Shown piece by piece: positions 18,841 to 28,940 of a stretch of 64,000 nucleotides of DNA; the first letter of the stretch is position 1; every line of letters starts with the position of its first letter. The DNA is from Pseudacidovorax sp. RU35E (GTDB lineage Bacteria > Pseudomonadota > Gammaproteobacteria > Burkholderiales > Burkholderiaceae_C), in the NCBI RefSeq assembly GCF_900156165.1, contig NZ_FTMY01000008.1, positions 1 through 64,000 of the forward strand, written 5' to 3'. The notes beneath the pieces were generated by a model, which saw only the letters and a program-made list of their open reading frames with translations, searched no databases and was not told where the DNA came from. Position numbers and translations under genes: made by a program.

Positions 18841-19049
18841 TACCACTTCATGACAGCAGATGCTGGAACTTCGGCGCAACGTGCATCCCCAAGAATTGGG
18901 CGGGTCCGATCCCGCTAATCCAGGCACACGTTGGTTGAGGTTCTGCCGTATGCTGGAACCGCGTCTTGAGGAGTTTCCGGAGCCTGGCGGCCTGGTCATC
19001 CGCTGTGGCTCGATGTTGAATCCTGCCGACCCATTGGAGGTGTGCACCC

Positions 19050-20972
19050 ATGGACGTCATCAGCAATTTCACCGCCCGGTACGAGCGCACGCGCGAAGAG
19101 GTCATGTCGCTGCAGGACTACCTGAATGTCTGCAAGCGCGACGCCACGGCCTACGCGACCGCCGCCGAGCGGATGCTGAAGGCCATTGGTGATCCGGAGG
19201 TGGTCGACACCCGCAACGACACCCGCCTGTCGCGCATCTTCGCGAACAAGGTCATCAAGATCTACCCGGCCTTCCGCGAGTTCTACGGCATGGAAGACGC
19301 CATCGAACAGGTGGTCTCGTACTTCCGGCACGCGGCCCAGGGCCTCGAAGAAAAGAAGCAGATCCTCTACCTGCTGGGCCCGGTGGGCGGCGGCAAGAGT
19401 TCCATCGCCGAGCGGCTCAAGCAGCTGATGGAGCAGGTGCCCTTTTATGCCATCCAGGGCTCGCCAGTGAACGAATCGCCGCTGGGCCTCTTCGATGCCG
19501 CCGAGGACGGCGAAATCCTCGAGAAGGAATACGGCATCCCGCGCCGCTATCTGCAGCGCATCTTGTCGCCGTGGGCCGTCAAGCGGCTGGAGGAATACGG
19601 CGGCGACATCCGACAGTTCAAGGTGGTGAAGCGCCATCCCTCGGTGCTCAAGCAGATCGCGGTGGCCAAGACCGAGCCGGGCGACGAGAACAACCAGGAC
19701 ATCAGCTCGCTGGTGGGCAAGGTCGACATCCGCAAGCTCGAGACCTATGCGCAGGACGACCCCGATGCCTACAGCTATTCCGGCGGCCTGTGCCTGGCCA
19801 ACCAGGGCCTGCTCGAGTTCGTGGAAATGTTCAAGGCGCCAATCAAGGTGCTGCATCCGCTGCTGACGGCCACCCAGGAAGGCAACTTCAAGGGCACCGA
19901 GGGCTTCGGAGCCATTCCCTTCGACGGCGTGGTGCTGGCCCACAGCAACGAGAGCGAGTGGAAGGCCTTCCGCAACAACAAGAACAACGAGGCCTTCCTC
20001 GACCGCATCTACATCGTCAAGGTGCCGTACTGCCTGCGCGTGTCCGAAGAGATCCGCATCTACGACAAGCTGGTGCGCAACTCGTCGCTGGCCGCGGCGC
20101 CCTGCGCGCCTGGTACGCTGAAGATGATGGCCCAGTTCTCGGTGCTCACGCGGCTGAAGGAGCCGGAGAACTCCAACGTCTTCAGCAAGATGCAGATCTA
20201 CGACGGCGAGAACCTGAAGGACACCGATCCCAAGGCCAAGTCGCTGCAGGAGTATCGCGACTACGCGGGCGTGGACGAGGGCATGAGCGGCGTGTCCACC
20301 CGCTTCGCCTTCAAGATCATCTCCAAGGTCTTCAACTTCGACAGCACCGAGGTTGCCGCGAACCCGGTGCACCTGATGTATGTGCTGGAGCAGCAGATCG
20401 GGCGCGAGCAGTTCCCGCCCGAGACCGAGCAGAAGTACATCGGCTACATCAAGGAGATGCTGGCCCCGCGCTACGCGGAGTTCATCGGCAAGGAGATCCA
20501 GACAGCCTACCTCGAGAGCTATTCGGAATACGGCCAGAACATCTTCGACCGTTACGTCACCTATGCCGACTACTGGATCCAGGACCAGGAGTACCGCGAC
20601 GTGGACACCGGCGAGGTCTTCGACCGAGCGGCCCTCAATGCCGAGCTGGAGAAGATCGAGAAGCCGGCAGGCATCTCCAACCCGAAGGACTTCCGCAACG
20701 AGATCGTCAACTTCGTGCTTCGGGCGCGGGCCGGCAACAGTGGCCGCAACCCGACGTGGACCAGCTACGAGAAGCTGCGCACGGTGATCGAGAAGAAGAT
20801 GTTCTCGAACACCGAGGAGCTGCTGCCCGTGATCAGCTTCAACGCCAAGAGCAGCGCCGACGAACAGAAGAAGCACGAGGACTTCGTCACGCGCATGGTC
20901 GAGAAGGGCTACACGCCCAAGCAGGTGCGCCTGCTCTGCGAGTGGTACCTGCGCGTGCGCAAGTCGTCCTGA
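19050..20972 (+). CDS. prkA: PrkA/YeaG-family serine protein kinase
   Basis: A 640-residue cytoplasmic protein of normal length. The N-terminal AAA-like PrkA domain has the Walker A motif LGPVGGGKSS (about residues 109-118). The C-terminal half contains the kinase-like segment of the family, with RYAEFIGKEIQTAYLESYSE. E. coli YeaG acts with YeaH in adaptation to sustained nitrogen starvation and other stress. The ribosome site GGAGGTG is 7 bases from the ATG. A sigma-54-type promoter lies upstream, and yeaH follows by 34 bp. The start agrees with the family N-terminus. Confidence 0.95.
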   Translation: MDVISNFTARYERTREEVMSLQDYLNVCKRDATAYATAAERMLKAIGDPEVVDTRNDTRLSRIFANKVIKIYPAFREFYGMEDAIEQVVSYFRHAAQGLEEKKQILYLLGPVGGGKSSIAERLKQLMEQVPFYAIQGSPVNESPLGLFDAAEDGEILEKEYGIPRRYLQRILSPWAVKRLEEYGGDIRQFKVVKRHPSVLKQIAVAKTEPGDENNQDISSLVGKVDIRKLETYAQDDPDAYSYSGGLCLANQGLLEFVEMFKAPIKVLHPLLTATQEGNFKGTEGFGAIPFDGVVLAHSNESEWKAFRNNKNNEAFLDRIYIVKVPYCLRVSEEIRIYDKLVRNSSLAAAPCAPGTLKMMAQFSVLTRLKEPENSNVFSKMQIYDGENLKDTDPKAKSLQEYRDYAGVDEGMSGVSTRFAFKIISKVFNFDSTEVAANPVHLMYVLEQQIGREQFPPETEQKYIGYIKEMLAPRYAEFIGKEIQTAYLESYSEYGQNIFDRYVTYADYWIQDQEYRDVDTGEVFDRAALNAELEKIEKPAGISNPKDFRNEIVNFVLRARAGNSGRNPTWTSYEKLRTVIEKKMFSNTEELLPVISFNAKSSADEQKKHEDFVTRMVEKGYTPKQVRLLCEWYLRVRKSS

Positions 20973-21006
20973 TCGATCCTCTCCGCCACCATGGAGGTGC
21001 TGCACC

Positions 21007-22293
21007 TTGGCGATGTTCCAGCAGATCATTGACCGGCGCCTGTCGGGCAAGAACAAGTCGGTCGGCAACCGCGAGCGCTTCCTGCGCCGCTACCGCACGC
21101 AGATCCGAGATGCAGTGCGCAAGGCGGTCAGCGGCCGGGGCATCCGCAACCTGGAGGCGGGCGAGGACATCACGCTGCCGCGGCGCGATGTGTCCGAACC
21201 CACCTTCGGCCATGCGCAGGGTGGCAACCGCGAATACGTGCACCCGGGCAACCAGGAGTACGTGCGTGGCGACCGCATCGAGCGGCCCAAGGGCCAGGGC
21301 GGTGGCGGCTCGGGCAGTGGGCAGGCCAGCGACAGCGGCGAAGGCGAGGACGACTTCGTCTTCCGCCTGACGCGCGAGGAGTTCATGCAGGTCTTCTTCG
21401 AGGACCTCGCCTTGCCCCACCTGATCCGCACCCAGCTGGCAGAGGTGCCCGAGTGGAAGAGCCACCGGGCCGGCTTCACCAGCGATGGCACGCCCAACAA
21501 CCTGCATGTGGTGCGTTCCATGCGCGGGGCGCTGGCGCGGCGCATCGCGCTGGGCGGACAGGACCGCAAGGACATCCGTGCGCTCGAAGCGCGCATCGCC
21601 GATCTGGCGCGCGAGCCCGCGCCCGACGCGGAGCTGATGAAGTCGCTGCAGGAGGAGCTGGACGGCATCCGCCGCCGCGCACGCCACGTGCCCTACATCG
21701 ACCCCATCGACCTGCGCTACCGTAGCCGCGTGCGCACGCCAGTGCCGAGTGCCAAGGCCGTGATGTTCTGCCTCATGGACATCTCCGGCTCCATGGACGA
21801 GTCGCGCAAGGACATGTCCAAGCGCTTCTTCATGCTGCTGTACCTGTTCCTCACCAAGCACTACGAGAAGATCGAGCTCGTCTTCATTCGCCACCACACC
21901 CAGGCGCAGGAGGTGAGCGAGGACGACTTCTTCCATGCGACAGAGACGGGCGGCACGGTGGTCTCCAGCGCATTGGTGCTGATGCGCGACATCATCCGCG
22001 CCCGCTACCCCAGCAGCGAGTGGAACATCTACGGCGCGCAGGCCAGCGACGGCGACAACTGGCACCAGGACAGCGGCCGCTGCCGCGAGCTGCTGGCCGA
22101 CTCCATCCTGCCGCTGGTGCGCTACTACGCCTATGTGCAGGTGGCCGAGGCCGAACAGAACCTGTGGCAGGAGTACACGCAACTCGAAGACCGCTTCGGC
22201 CACTTCGCGATGCGCAAGGTGTCGAGTGCGCAGGACATCTACCCGGTGTTCCGCGATCTGTTCAAGAAGGAAGGCGCGGCAGCAGCCGCCTAA
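21007..22293 (+). CDS. yeaH: YeaH/YhbH family protein (DUF444, VWA-like)
   Basis: A 428-residue protein that accompanies PrkA in most genomes. The N-terminus reads FQQIIDRRLSGKNKSVGNRE. A glycine-rich linker lies near residues 98-110. The C-terminal von Willebrand-like half carries the MIDAS-type motif LMDISGSMDES near residue 258. Its role is thought to be as partner or target of the PrkA kinase, but the biochemistry is poorly known. TTG at 21007 is preferred because GGAGG lies 9 bases upstream. An in-frame ATG at 21013 would have a 15-base spacing. Confidence 0.92.
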   Translation: MAMFQQIIDRRLSGKNKSVGNRERFLRRYRTQIRDAVRKAVSGRGIRNLEAGEDITLPRRDVSEPTFGHAQGGNREYVHPGNQEYVRGDRIERPKGQGGGGSGSGQASDSGEGEDDFVFRLTREEFMQVFFEDLALPHLIRTQLAEVPEWKSHRAGFTSDGTPNNLHVVRSMRGALARRIALGGQDRKDIRALEARIADLAREPAPDAELMKSLQEELDGIRRRARHVPYIDPIDLRYRSRVRTPVPSAKAVMFCLMDISGSMDESRKDMSKRFFMLLYLFLTKHYEKIELVFIRHHTQAQEVSEDDFFHATETGGTVVSSALVLMRDIIRARYPSSEWNIYGAQASDGDNWHQDSGRCRELLADSILPLVRYYAYVQVAEAEQNLWQEYTQLEDRFGHFAMRKVSSAQDIYPVFRDLFKKEGAAAAA

Positions 22294-22326
22294 GTGGGAA
22301 TGAACCCGCCAGGAGCCAAGGACACG

Positions 22327-23865
22327 ATGACCCCGTCCCGCCTGCCCCCCGTCTTCGAGCGCTCGCCCGAGCGCCTGCCCAGCCCGTCCGACTGGACCTT
22401 CGAACTCATCGAGACCTACCACGACGAGATCGCCAGAACGGCGCGCGCCTTCGGCCTGGACACCTACCCAAACCAGCTGGAGATCATCTCGGCCGAGCAG
22501 ATGATGGACGCCTATTCCAGCGTGGGCATGCCGGTGCTCTACCGCCACTGGTCCTACGGCAAGCAGTTCATCGCCACCGAGAAGAATTACCGCCGCGGCC
22601 ACATGGGCCTGGCGTATGAGATCGTCATCAACTCCGACCCGTGCATCTCCTACCTGATGGAGGAGAACACGATGGCCATGCAGTCGCTGGTGATTGCCCA
22701 CGCGGCCTATGGCCACAACAGCTTCTTCAAGGGCAACTACCTCTTCCGCATGTGGACGGATGCCTCGTCCATCATCGACTACCTGGTCTACGCCAAGAAC
22801 TACATCGCCGAATGCGAGGAGCGCCATGGCGTGGAGGCGGTGGAAGACCTGCTCGATTCCTGCCACGCGCTGATGAACTACGGCGTGGACCGCTACCGCC
22901 GGCCGCAGAAGCGTTCGCTGGCGCAGGAGAAGGAACGGCGCGCCGAGCGCGAGGCCTACATCCAGCGCCAGCTCAACGACCTGTGGCGCACGGTGCCACG
23001 CTCCGGCGCAGCGGCCCAGGACCCGCAGGCGGCGCGCCGCTTTCCCGAGGAGCCGCAGGAGAACCTGCTGTACTTCATCGAGAAGAACGCCGCTCTGCTG
23101 GAGCCCTGGCAGCGCGAGGTGGTGCGCATCGTGCGCAAGGTGGCGCAGTACTTCTATCCGCAGCGCCAGACGCAGGTCATGAACGAGGGCTGGGCCACCT
23201 TCTGGCACTACACCCTGCTCAACACCATGTACGACCGCGGCCTGCTGGCCGACGGCTTCATGATCGAGTGGCTTAGCTCGCACACCGCCGTGGTCTACCA
23301 GCCGCCAGTGGGTCACCGCGCCTACAGCGGCATCAATCCCTACGCGCTCGGCTTCGCGATGTACAGCGATTTGAAGCGCATCTGCGAGAAGCCCACCGAG
23401 GAAGACCGGCAGTGGTTCCCGGACATCGCTGGCTCCAACTGGCTGACGACGTTGGACTACGCCATGCGCAACTTCAAGGACGAGAGCTTCGTCGGCCAGT
23501 TCCTGAGTCCGAAGGTCATGCGCGACTTCCGCTTCTTTGCCATCCGCGACCACGAGGCCGACCCGGAACTGGAGGTGGCCGCGATCCACGACGAGGCCGG
23601 CTACCGGGCACTGCGCGAGTCACTGGCGCGGCAGTACGACCTGGGCAGCCGCGAGCCCGACATCCAGGTCTGGAATGTGGACCTGCGCGGCGACCGTTCA
23701 CTGACGCTGCGCCACACGCAGCGCCACAACCGGCCGCTGCACGAAGAGACGCCCGAGGTGCTCAAGCACGTCGCGCGGCTCTGGGGCTTCGACGTCCACC
23801 TGGAAAGCGTGGACGACAAGGGGCGCGTGGGCTATCGCAAGACGGTGAGCCCGAAGCGGAGTTAG
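22327..23865 (+). CDS. SpoVR family protein
   Basis: A 512-residue protein of the SpoVR/YcgB family. Conserved stretches include QMMDAYSSVGMPVLYRHWSY, GKQFIATEKNYRRGHMGLAY, HAAYGHNSFFKGNYLFRMWT and VMNEGWATFWHYTLLNTMYD; the HExxH-like and Asn-Glu-Gly-Trp motifs hint at a metal site. The biochemical role is unknown; the name comes from a Bacillus spore cortex gene, but the family is widespread in non-sporulating bacteria beside prkA and yeaH. The ATG at 22327 has AGGAG upstream; in-frame GTG 22294 and ATG 22300 would lengthen it by up to 11 residues. Confidence 0.94.
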   Translation: MTPSRLPPVFERSPERLPSPSDWTFELIETYHDEIARTARAFGLDTYPNQLEIISAEQMMDAYSSVGMPVLYRHWSYGKQFIATEKNYRRGHMGLAYEIVINSDPCISYLMEENTMAMQSLVIAHAAYGHNSFFKGNYLFRMWTDASSIIDYLVYAKNYIAECEERHGVEAVEDLLDSCHALMNYGVDRYRRPQKRSLAQEKERRAEREAYIQRQLNDLWRTVPRSGAAAQDPQAARRFPEEPQENLLYFIEKNAALLEPWQREVVRIVRKVAQYFYPQRQTQVMNEGWATFWHYTLLNTMYDRGLLADGFMIEWLSSHTAVVYQPPVGHRAYSGINPYALGFAMYSDLKRICEKPTEEDRQWFPDIAGSNWLTTLDYAMRNFKDESFVGQFLSPKVMRDFRFFAIRDHEADPELEVAAIHDEAGYRALRESLARQYDLGSREPDIQVWNVDLRGDRSLTLRHTQRHNRPLHEETPEVLKHVARLWGFDVHLESVDDKGRVGYRKTVSPKRS

Positions 23866-23955
23866 CTGCCTACGCACGCCCCGGGTTCACGCCGTGCCAT
23901 CGCCGGCGGTGATGCGGCCCTGTCGCAGACGGCCAGAGGGGCAGTGGCCGCCGCC

Positions 23956-24321
23956 CTACTCCACCTTGCCGCGGCAACTCCCGTCACCCCGCCCCGTCAA
24001 TCCCCCGGAAGGCGCGCACAGGAGCCTGCCGTCGGCACTGTAGAGATGGTTGAACAGGTCGCAGCAGGGCGACGTCAACAAATAGGCCCGCTGCCCGAGG
24101 TACCGCACGCGCCGCAGCGGCAATATGGACTGGGCCGATGGATCCGACTCCAGGCGCCGGATCTCCTGAACGATGCGCTCGTCCGGGTAAGCGCTGCCGC
24201 CGGTGTGGCCGGCGTCGGCGACGTCGGCGGTGTCGGCCTTGTCTTCATGCCGGCTCGCGCACCCGGCGAGCGCTGCGATGAAGACCGCGGCGAGTCCATA
24301 TCGAAGCGCGCGGTACTGCAT
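23956..24321 (-). CDS. Small lipoprotein with DUF6970-like C-terminal domain
   Basis: A 121-residue predicted lipoprotein. The signal peptide MQYRALRYGLAAVFIAALAGC ends in a lipobox (LAGC), so Cys21 should be lipidated. After a charged low-complexity linker, the C-terminal half reads RVRYLGQRAYLLTSPCCDLF, then LYSADGRLLCAPSGGLTGRG, then DGSC. The CCD and CAPxGGLTGRGDG pattern resembles a small domain of unknown function (DUF6970, from memory) found in envelope proteins. The four Cys could form disulfides. It follows the adenine deaminase gene by 23 bp on the same strand but has no evident link with purines. Confidence 0.75.
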   Translation of the reverse strand: MQYRALRYGLAAVFIAALAGCASRHEDKADTADVADAGHTGGSAYPDERIVQEIRRLESDPSAQSILPLRRVRYLGQRAYLLTSPCCDLFNHLYSADGRLLCAPSGGLTGRGDGSCRGKVE

Positions 24322-24344
24322 GGGGCCGTCCTGCAGCGCGTCGC

Positions 24345-25421
<1,077 letters not shown>

Positions 25422-25440
25422 CTAAGCATAAAGCGCCAGC

Positions 25441-25469
25441 AAAGAAAACGGCCGCTCGAAAGCGGCCGT
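25441..25469 (-). terminator. Rho-independent terminator after the BMP importer genes
   Basis: Read on the minus strand, ACGGCCGCT and AGCGGCCGT form a perfect 9-bp stem with a TTCG loop, followed by TTTCTTT. It ends the importer operon 100 bp beyond the receptor gene and 47 bp before the adenine deaminase start. Confidence 0.85.
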
Positions 25470-25486
25470 GCATGTTGCCAGAGCAC

Positions 25487-25560
25487 CCGCGGAACCGGCT
25501 TTGCCGGGCCGCTGGGTGCGCCCCTTGAGGGGGATTCGGCTACACGAAGTGAGCAAAAAA
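25487..25560. repeat. Intergenic dispersed repeat, copy A
   Basis: Starts with CCGCGGAACCGGC (shared with copy C), then a CCCCTTGAGGGGG core and TACACGAAGTGA (shared with copy B). It lies between the receptor and adenine deaminase genes. Confidence 0.5.
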
Positions 25561-25568
25561 CGGGGTGG

Positions 25569-26735
25569 TCAATTTTTGCCTGGCACCTTGCCTTCCACGC
25601 CCTTGACGTAGAAGTTCACGCCCGACAGGAACTTGTCGTCGGCGGCGGCGCCGGCGGCGACGAGTTCCTTGCCGTCCTGGCCGACGATCGGGCCCTTCCA
25701 GATCTGGAAGGTGCCGTCCTTCAGGCCCTTCTTGACCTCGTCGACCTTGGCCTTGATGTCGGCCGGCACGTCGTCGGCCACGGAGACCAGGTCGATCGCG
25801 CCTTCCTTCACGCCCCACCACGTCTGGCCGGTGGTCCAGGTGCCGTCCAGCACGTCCTTGGTGGCCTTGATGTAGTAGGGGCCCCAGTTGATCACGGCCG
25901 AGGCCAGGTGGGCCTTGGGACCGTAGGCGGTCATGTCGCTGTCCCAGCCGAAGGCACGCTTGCCCTTCTCTTGCGCCGTCTTGAGCACGGCGGGCGAGTC
26001 GGTGTTCTGGAACAGCACGTCGGCGCCGCCGTTGATCAGGGCGGTGGCGGCCTCGGTTTCCTTCGGCGGGCTGAACCATTCATTGACCCACACCACATTG
26101 GTGGTGATCTTCGGGTTCACCGACTGGGCTCCCAGCGTGAAGCTGTTGATGTTGCGCAGCACCTCGGGGATCGGCACCGAACCCACCACGCCCAGCTTGT
26201 TCGACTTGGTCATGGCGCCGGCGATGATGCCGGCCATGTACGCGCCTTCGTAGGTGCGGCTGTCGTAGGTGCGCATGTTCTCGGCCGTCTTGTAGCCGGT
26301 GGCATGCTCGAACTTCACGTCCTTGGCGTCGCCCGCGACCTTGAGCATGGGCTCCATGTAGCCGAAGGTGGTGCCGAAGATCAGCTTCTTGCCCTGGCCC
26401 ACGAAGTCGCGGAACACGCGCTCGGCATCGGCCGACTCGGGCACGCTCTCGACGAAGGTGGTCTTGATCTTGTCGCCGAACTCCTTCTCCAGCGCCTTGC
26501 GACCGTTGTCGTGCGCGAAGGTCCAGCCGCCGTCACCGACCGGGCCGACGTAGGCGAAGGCGATCTCCAGCGGCGCCGTCGAAGCCGGGGCCGGCGCAGC
26601 AGCGGTGGGCGTGGGCGCCGCCGGTGCCGCCGCAGCAGGGGCTTCTTCCTTCTTGCCGCAGCCCACCAGGGCGGCAGCAGCCGCGGCGGAGATGGCGGCG
26701 AGCTTGAGCAGCGAGCGCTTGTTCAGATCGGTCAT
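25569..26735 (-). CDS. BMP-family ABC transporter substrate-binding lipoprotein
   Basis: A 388-residue receptor of the Bmp/Med family, which binds purine nucleosides or related ligands. The N-terminus MTDLNKRSLLKLAAISAAAA runs into a lipobox (LVGC), so it is a lipoprotein, followed by an Ala/Pro-rich linker. Family motifs are FAYVGPVGDGGWTFAHDNGR, the GTTFGYMEPM segment and YMAGIIAGAMTKSNKLGVVG. It lies 55 bp after permease 2 and is the last gene of the ABC operon. Its neighbours (AzgA permease, adenine deaminase, XdhAB) argue for a purine base or nucleoside as ligand. Confidence 0.92.
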   Translation of the reverse strand: MTDLNKRSLLKLAAISAAAAAALVGCGKKEEAPAAAAPAAPTPTAAAPAPASTAPLEIAFAYVGPVGDGGWTFAHDNGRKALEKEFGDKIKTTFVESVPESADAERVFRDFVGQGKKLIFGTTFGYMEPMLKVAGDAKDVKFEHATGYKTAENMRTYDSRTYEGAYMAGIIAGAMTKSNKLGVVGSVPIPEVLRNINSFTLGAQSVNPKITTNVVWVNEWFSPPKETEAATALINGGADVLFQNTDSPAVLKTAQEKGKRAFGWDSDMTAYGPKAHLASAVINWGPYYIKATKDVLDGTWTTGQTWWGVKEGAIDLVSVADDVPADIKAKVDEVKKGLKDGTFQIWKGPIVGQDGKELVAAGAAADDKFLSGVNFYVKGVEGKVPGKN

Positions 26736-26790
26736 TGTCTAAAGGTCCTTGGCAGCAAGACGTTGAGGAAGGTAAAAAACGCAGCGCGCA

Positions 26791-27711
26791 TTATGAGCCG
26801 GGGTAGAACGGTTTCCCGATCGACGCCGGCATGTTGACGCGGATGAACGCGGGGTTGCGCGAGATCAGCGCCAGCACAACGATGGTGGCCACGTACGGCA
26901 TCATGGCCAGGAACTGGCTGGGCACATCGACCCCCACGCTCTGCAGATGGAAGCCCAGTTGCGTCACGCCACCAAAGAGATAGGCGCCCAGCAGCACCCG
27001 CATGGGCCGCCAGGTGGCGAAGGTGGTGAGCGCCAGCGCGATCCAGCCGCGGCCGGCCACCATGTTCTCCACCCACAGTCCCGTGTAGACCACCGACAGG
27101 TAGGCACCCGCCAGGCCGCACAGGGCGCCGCCCGCCATGACCGCCATCAGCCGGATGCGCCGCACCGGATAGCCCAGCGCATGCGCCGATTCGGGCGATT
27201 CGCCCACCGAGCGCAGCACCAGGCCGGCCCGCGTGCGGTAGAGGAACCAGATCAGCGCGAAGGTGAGCGCCACCGCGAAGTACACCAGCGGATGGTGGCG
27301 GAACAGCGCCGGCCCGATGAAGGGGATGTCGCCCAGCACGGGAATGGCGAAGGCCATCCCGCCCGGCGCCTTGGCCTGCACGTAGTTGATGCCGACGAAG
27401 GCCGAGAAGCCCACGCCGAAGAGCGACAGCGCCAGGCCCGTCGCGTACTGGTTGGTGTTGAGCCAGATGACCAGCACGCCGAACAGGCCCGCCAGCAGCG
27501 CGCCAACCGCCATGCCGGCCGCGAAGCCGATCCAGGCGTTGTGCGTGTGCACATAGGCCGCGAAGCCGCCGATGGCCGAGCACAGCATCATGCCTTCGGC
27601 GCCCAGGTTGACGATGCCGGCCTTCTCGTTGATGAGCAGGCCGAGCGCGGCGATGGCCAGCACCGTGCCGGCGCTGAGCATGGCGCCCAGGAGGAGTGCG
27701 TAGCTTTCCAT
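26791..27711 (-). CDS. ABC transporter permease (nucleoside/BMP type), subunit 2
   Basis: A 306-residue inner-membrane permease of the branched-chain/BMP-associated family, with about eight to ten hydrophobic segments. GLLINEKAGIVNLGAEGMML near the N-terminus and SVGESPESAHALGYPVRRIR in mid-sequence are the EAA-like family hallmarks. It pairs with the larger permease upstream to form the channel. The two are separated by 89 bp that contain a dispersed repeat. Confidence 0.91.
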   Translation of the reverse strand: MESYALLLGAMLSAGTVLAIAALGLLINEKAGIVNLGAEGMMLCSAIGGFAAYVHTHNAWIGFAAGMAVGALLAGLFGVLVIWLNTNQYATGLALSLFGVGFSAFVGINYVQAKAPGGMAFAIPVLGDIPFIGPALFRHHPLVYFAVALTFALIWFLYRTRAGLVLRSVGESPESAHALGYPVRRIRLMAVMAGGALCGLAGAYLSVVYTGLWVENMVAGRGWIALALTTFATWRPMRVLLGAYLFGGVTQLGFHLQSVGVDVPSQFLAMMPYVATIVVLALISRNPAFIRVNMPASIGKPFYPGS

Positions 27712-27729
27712 TCAGGTCTCCTGCAGGGC

Positions 27730-27795
27730 CGCCCCAAGGGAGGCCTGCGCCCCCGCGGGGGGCAACGAATACACGAAGTGATGAGTGTGGGGGGC
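27730..27795. repeat. Intergenic dispersed repeat, copy B
   Basis: A GCCCCCGCGGGGGGC core followed by ATACACGAAGTGATG and a closing GGGGGGCC. It occupies most of the gap between the two permease genes. Confidence 0.5.
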
Positions 27796-27800
27796 CATGT

Positions 27801-28940
27801 TCAGGCTTCCTTGACCTGGGGAACCACATCGGGCGTCGATGCCTGCAGCGACGACGTGCCTACCGTGGGCGACACCGGCCGCGCCGCCGCCTTCATGCGC
27901 ACGCGGTACGCCACCAGCGTGTCGCAGGCCAGCAGCGTGAACAGCAGCAGGCCCTGGAACACCGCCGTCAGCGACTTGGGCAGGCCCAGGCGCGACTGCG
28001 CCAGTTCGCCGCCGATGTAGAACATGCTCATCAGGATGGCCGAGAACACCATGCCCACCGGATGCAGCCGCCCGACGAAGGCCACGATGATGGCCGCGAA
28101 GCCGTAGCCCGCCGGCACATAGGGCGTAAGCTGGCCGATGGGGCCGGCCACTTCCAGCGCGCCGGCCAGGCCCGCCGCGCCGCCCGAGGTCAACAGCGCG
28201 ATCCACACCGCACGCCGGGCCGAGAAGCCCGCATAGCGCGCCGCCGCCGGCGCCAGCCCGCCCACCTGCTGCGCGAAGCCCAGCCGGGTGCGGAACAGGA
28301 AGACCCACAGCGCCGCCACGCCCACCAGTGCGATCACGATGCCGATGGTCACGCGCGAGCCCTTCATCAGCCGCGGGATCTGCGTCACCGCCTCGAAGGT
28401 CTTGGTCTGCGGGAAGTTGTAGCCCATCGGATCCTTCCATGGGCCGCCCACCAGCCACAGCAGCAGCAGCGTGGCCACGTAGACCAGCATGAGGCTGGTG
28501 AGGATCTCGTTGGCATTGCACACGTCGCGCAGCCAGGCCACGATGGCCGCCCACAGCATGCCGCCCAGCACCCCAGCCACCAGGATGGCCGGCACGATCC
28601 ACGGACCGGTGTTCTTGTCGGCCAGTAATGCCATGCCACCGGCCGCGATGGCGCCCAGCACGAATTGGCCCTCGGCGCCGATGTTCCACACATTGGAGCG
28701 GAAGCACACCGCCAGTCCCAGCGCGATGACCAGAAGCGGCGTGGCCTTGACCAGCAACTCGCCGATGGCGTAACTGCTCTTGATCGGCTCCCAGAAGAAG
28801 ACCTGCAGCCCTCGCACCGGGTCCTTGCCCAGCGCGGCGAACAGGATCACGCCGATCACCACCGTGATCAGCAGCGCCAGGATGGGCGAGCCGTAGCTCC
28901 AGAAACGCGACAGCTGCGGCCGCAACTCAAGCTTGAGCAT
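27801..28940 (-). CDS. ABC transporter permease (nucleoside/BMP type), subunit 1
   Basis: A 379-residue permease, longer than subunit 2 by N- and C-terminal extensions. LGLAVCFRSNVWNIGAEGQF and FVGRLHPVGMVFSAILMSMF are conserved in the YufP/NupB group. Its start overlaps the ATPase stop by 14 bp, indicating translational coupling. The C-terminal 35 residues (RPVSPTVGTSSLQASTPDVV) look disordered and are probably cytoplasmic. Confidence 0.91.
   Translation of the reverse strand: MLKLELRPQLSRFWSYGSPILALLITVVIGVILFAALGKDPVRGLQVFFWEPIKSSYAIGELLVKATPLLVIALGLAVCFRSNVWNIGAEGQFVLGAIAAGGMALLADKNTGPWIVPAILVAGVLGGMLWAAIVAWLRDVCNANEILTSLMLVYVATLLLLWLVGGPWKDPMGYNFPQTKTFEAVTQIPRLMKGSRVTIGIVIALVGVAALWVFLFRTRLGFAQQVGGLAPAAARYAGFSARRAVWIALLTSGGAAGLAGALEVAGPIGQLTPYVPAGYGFAAIIVAFVGRLHPVGMVFSAILMSMFYIGGELAQSRLGLPKSLTAVFQGLLLFTLLACDTLVAYRVRMKAAARPVSPTVGTSSLQASTPDVVPQVKEA

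Noticed and set aside
18663-19049. Small open frames between dnaJ and prkA
   Set aside because: No ribosome sites, no recognisable protein sequence, and several frames overlap each other; the region is better explained as terminator plus promoter.
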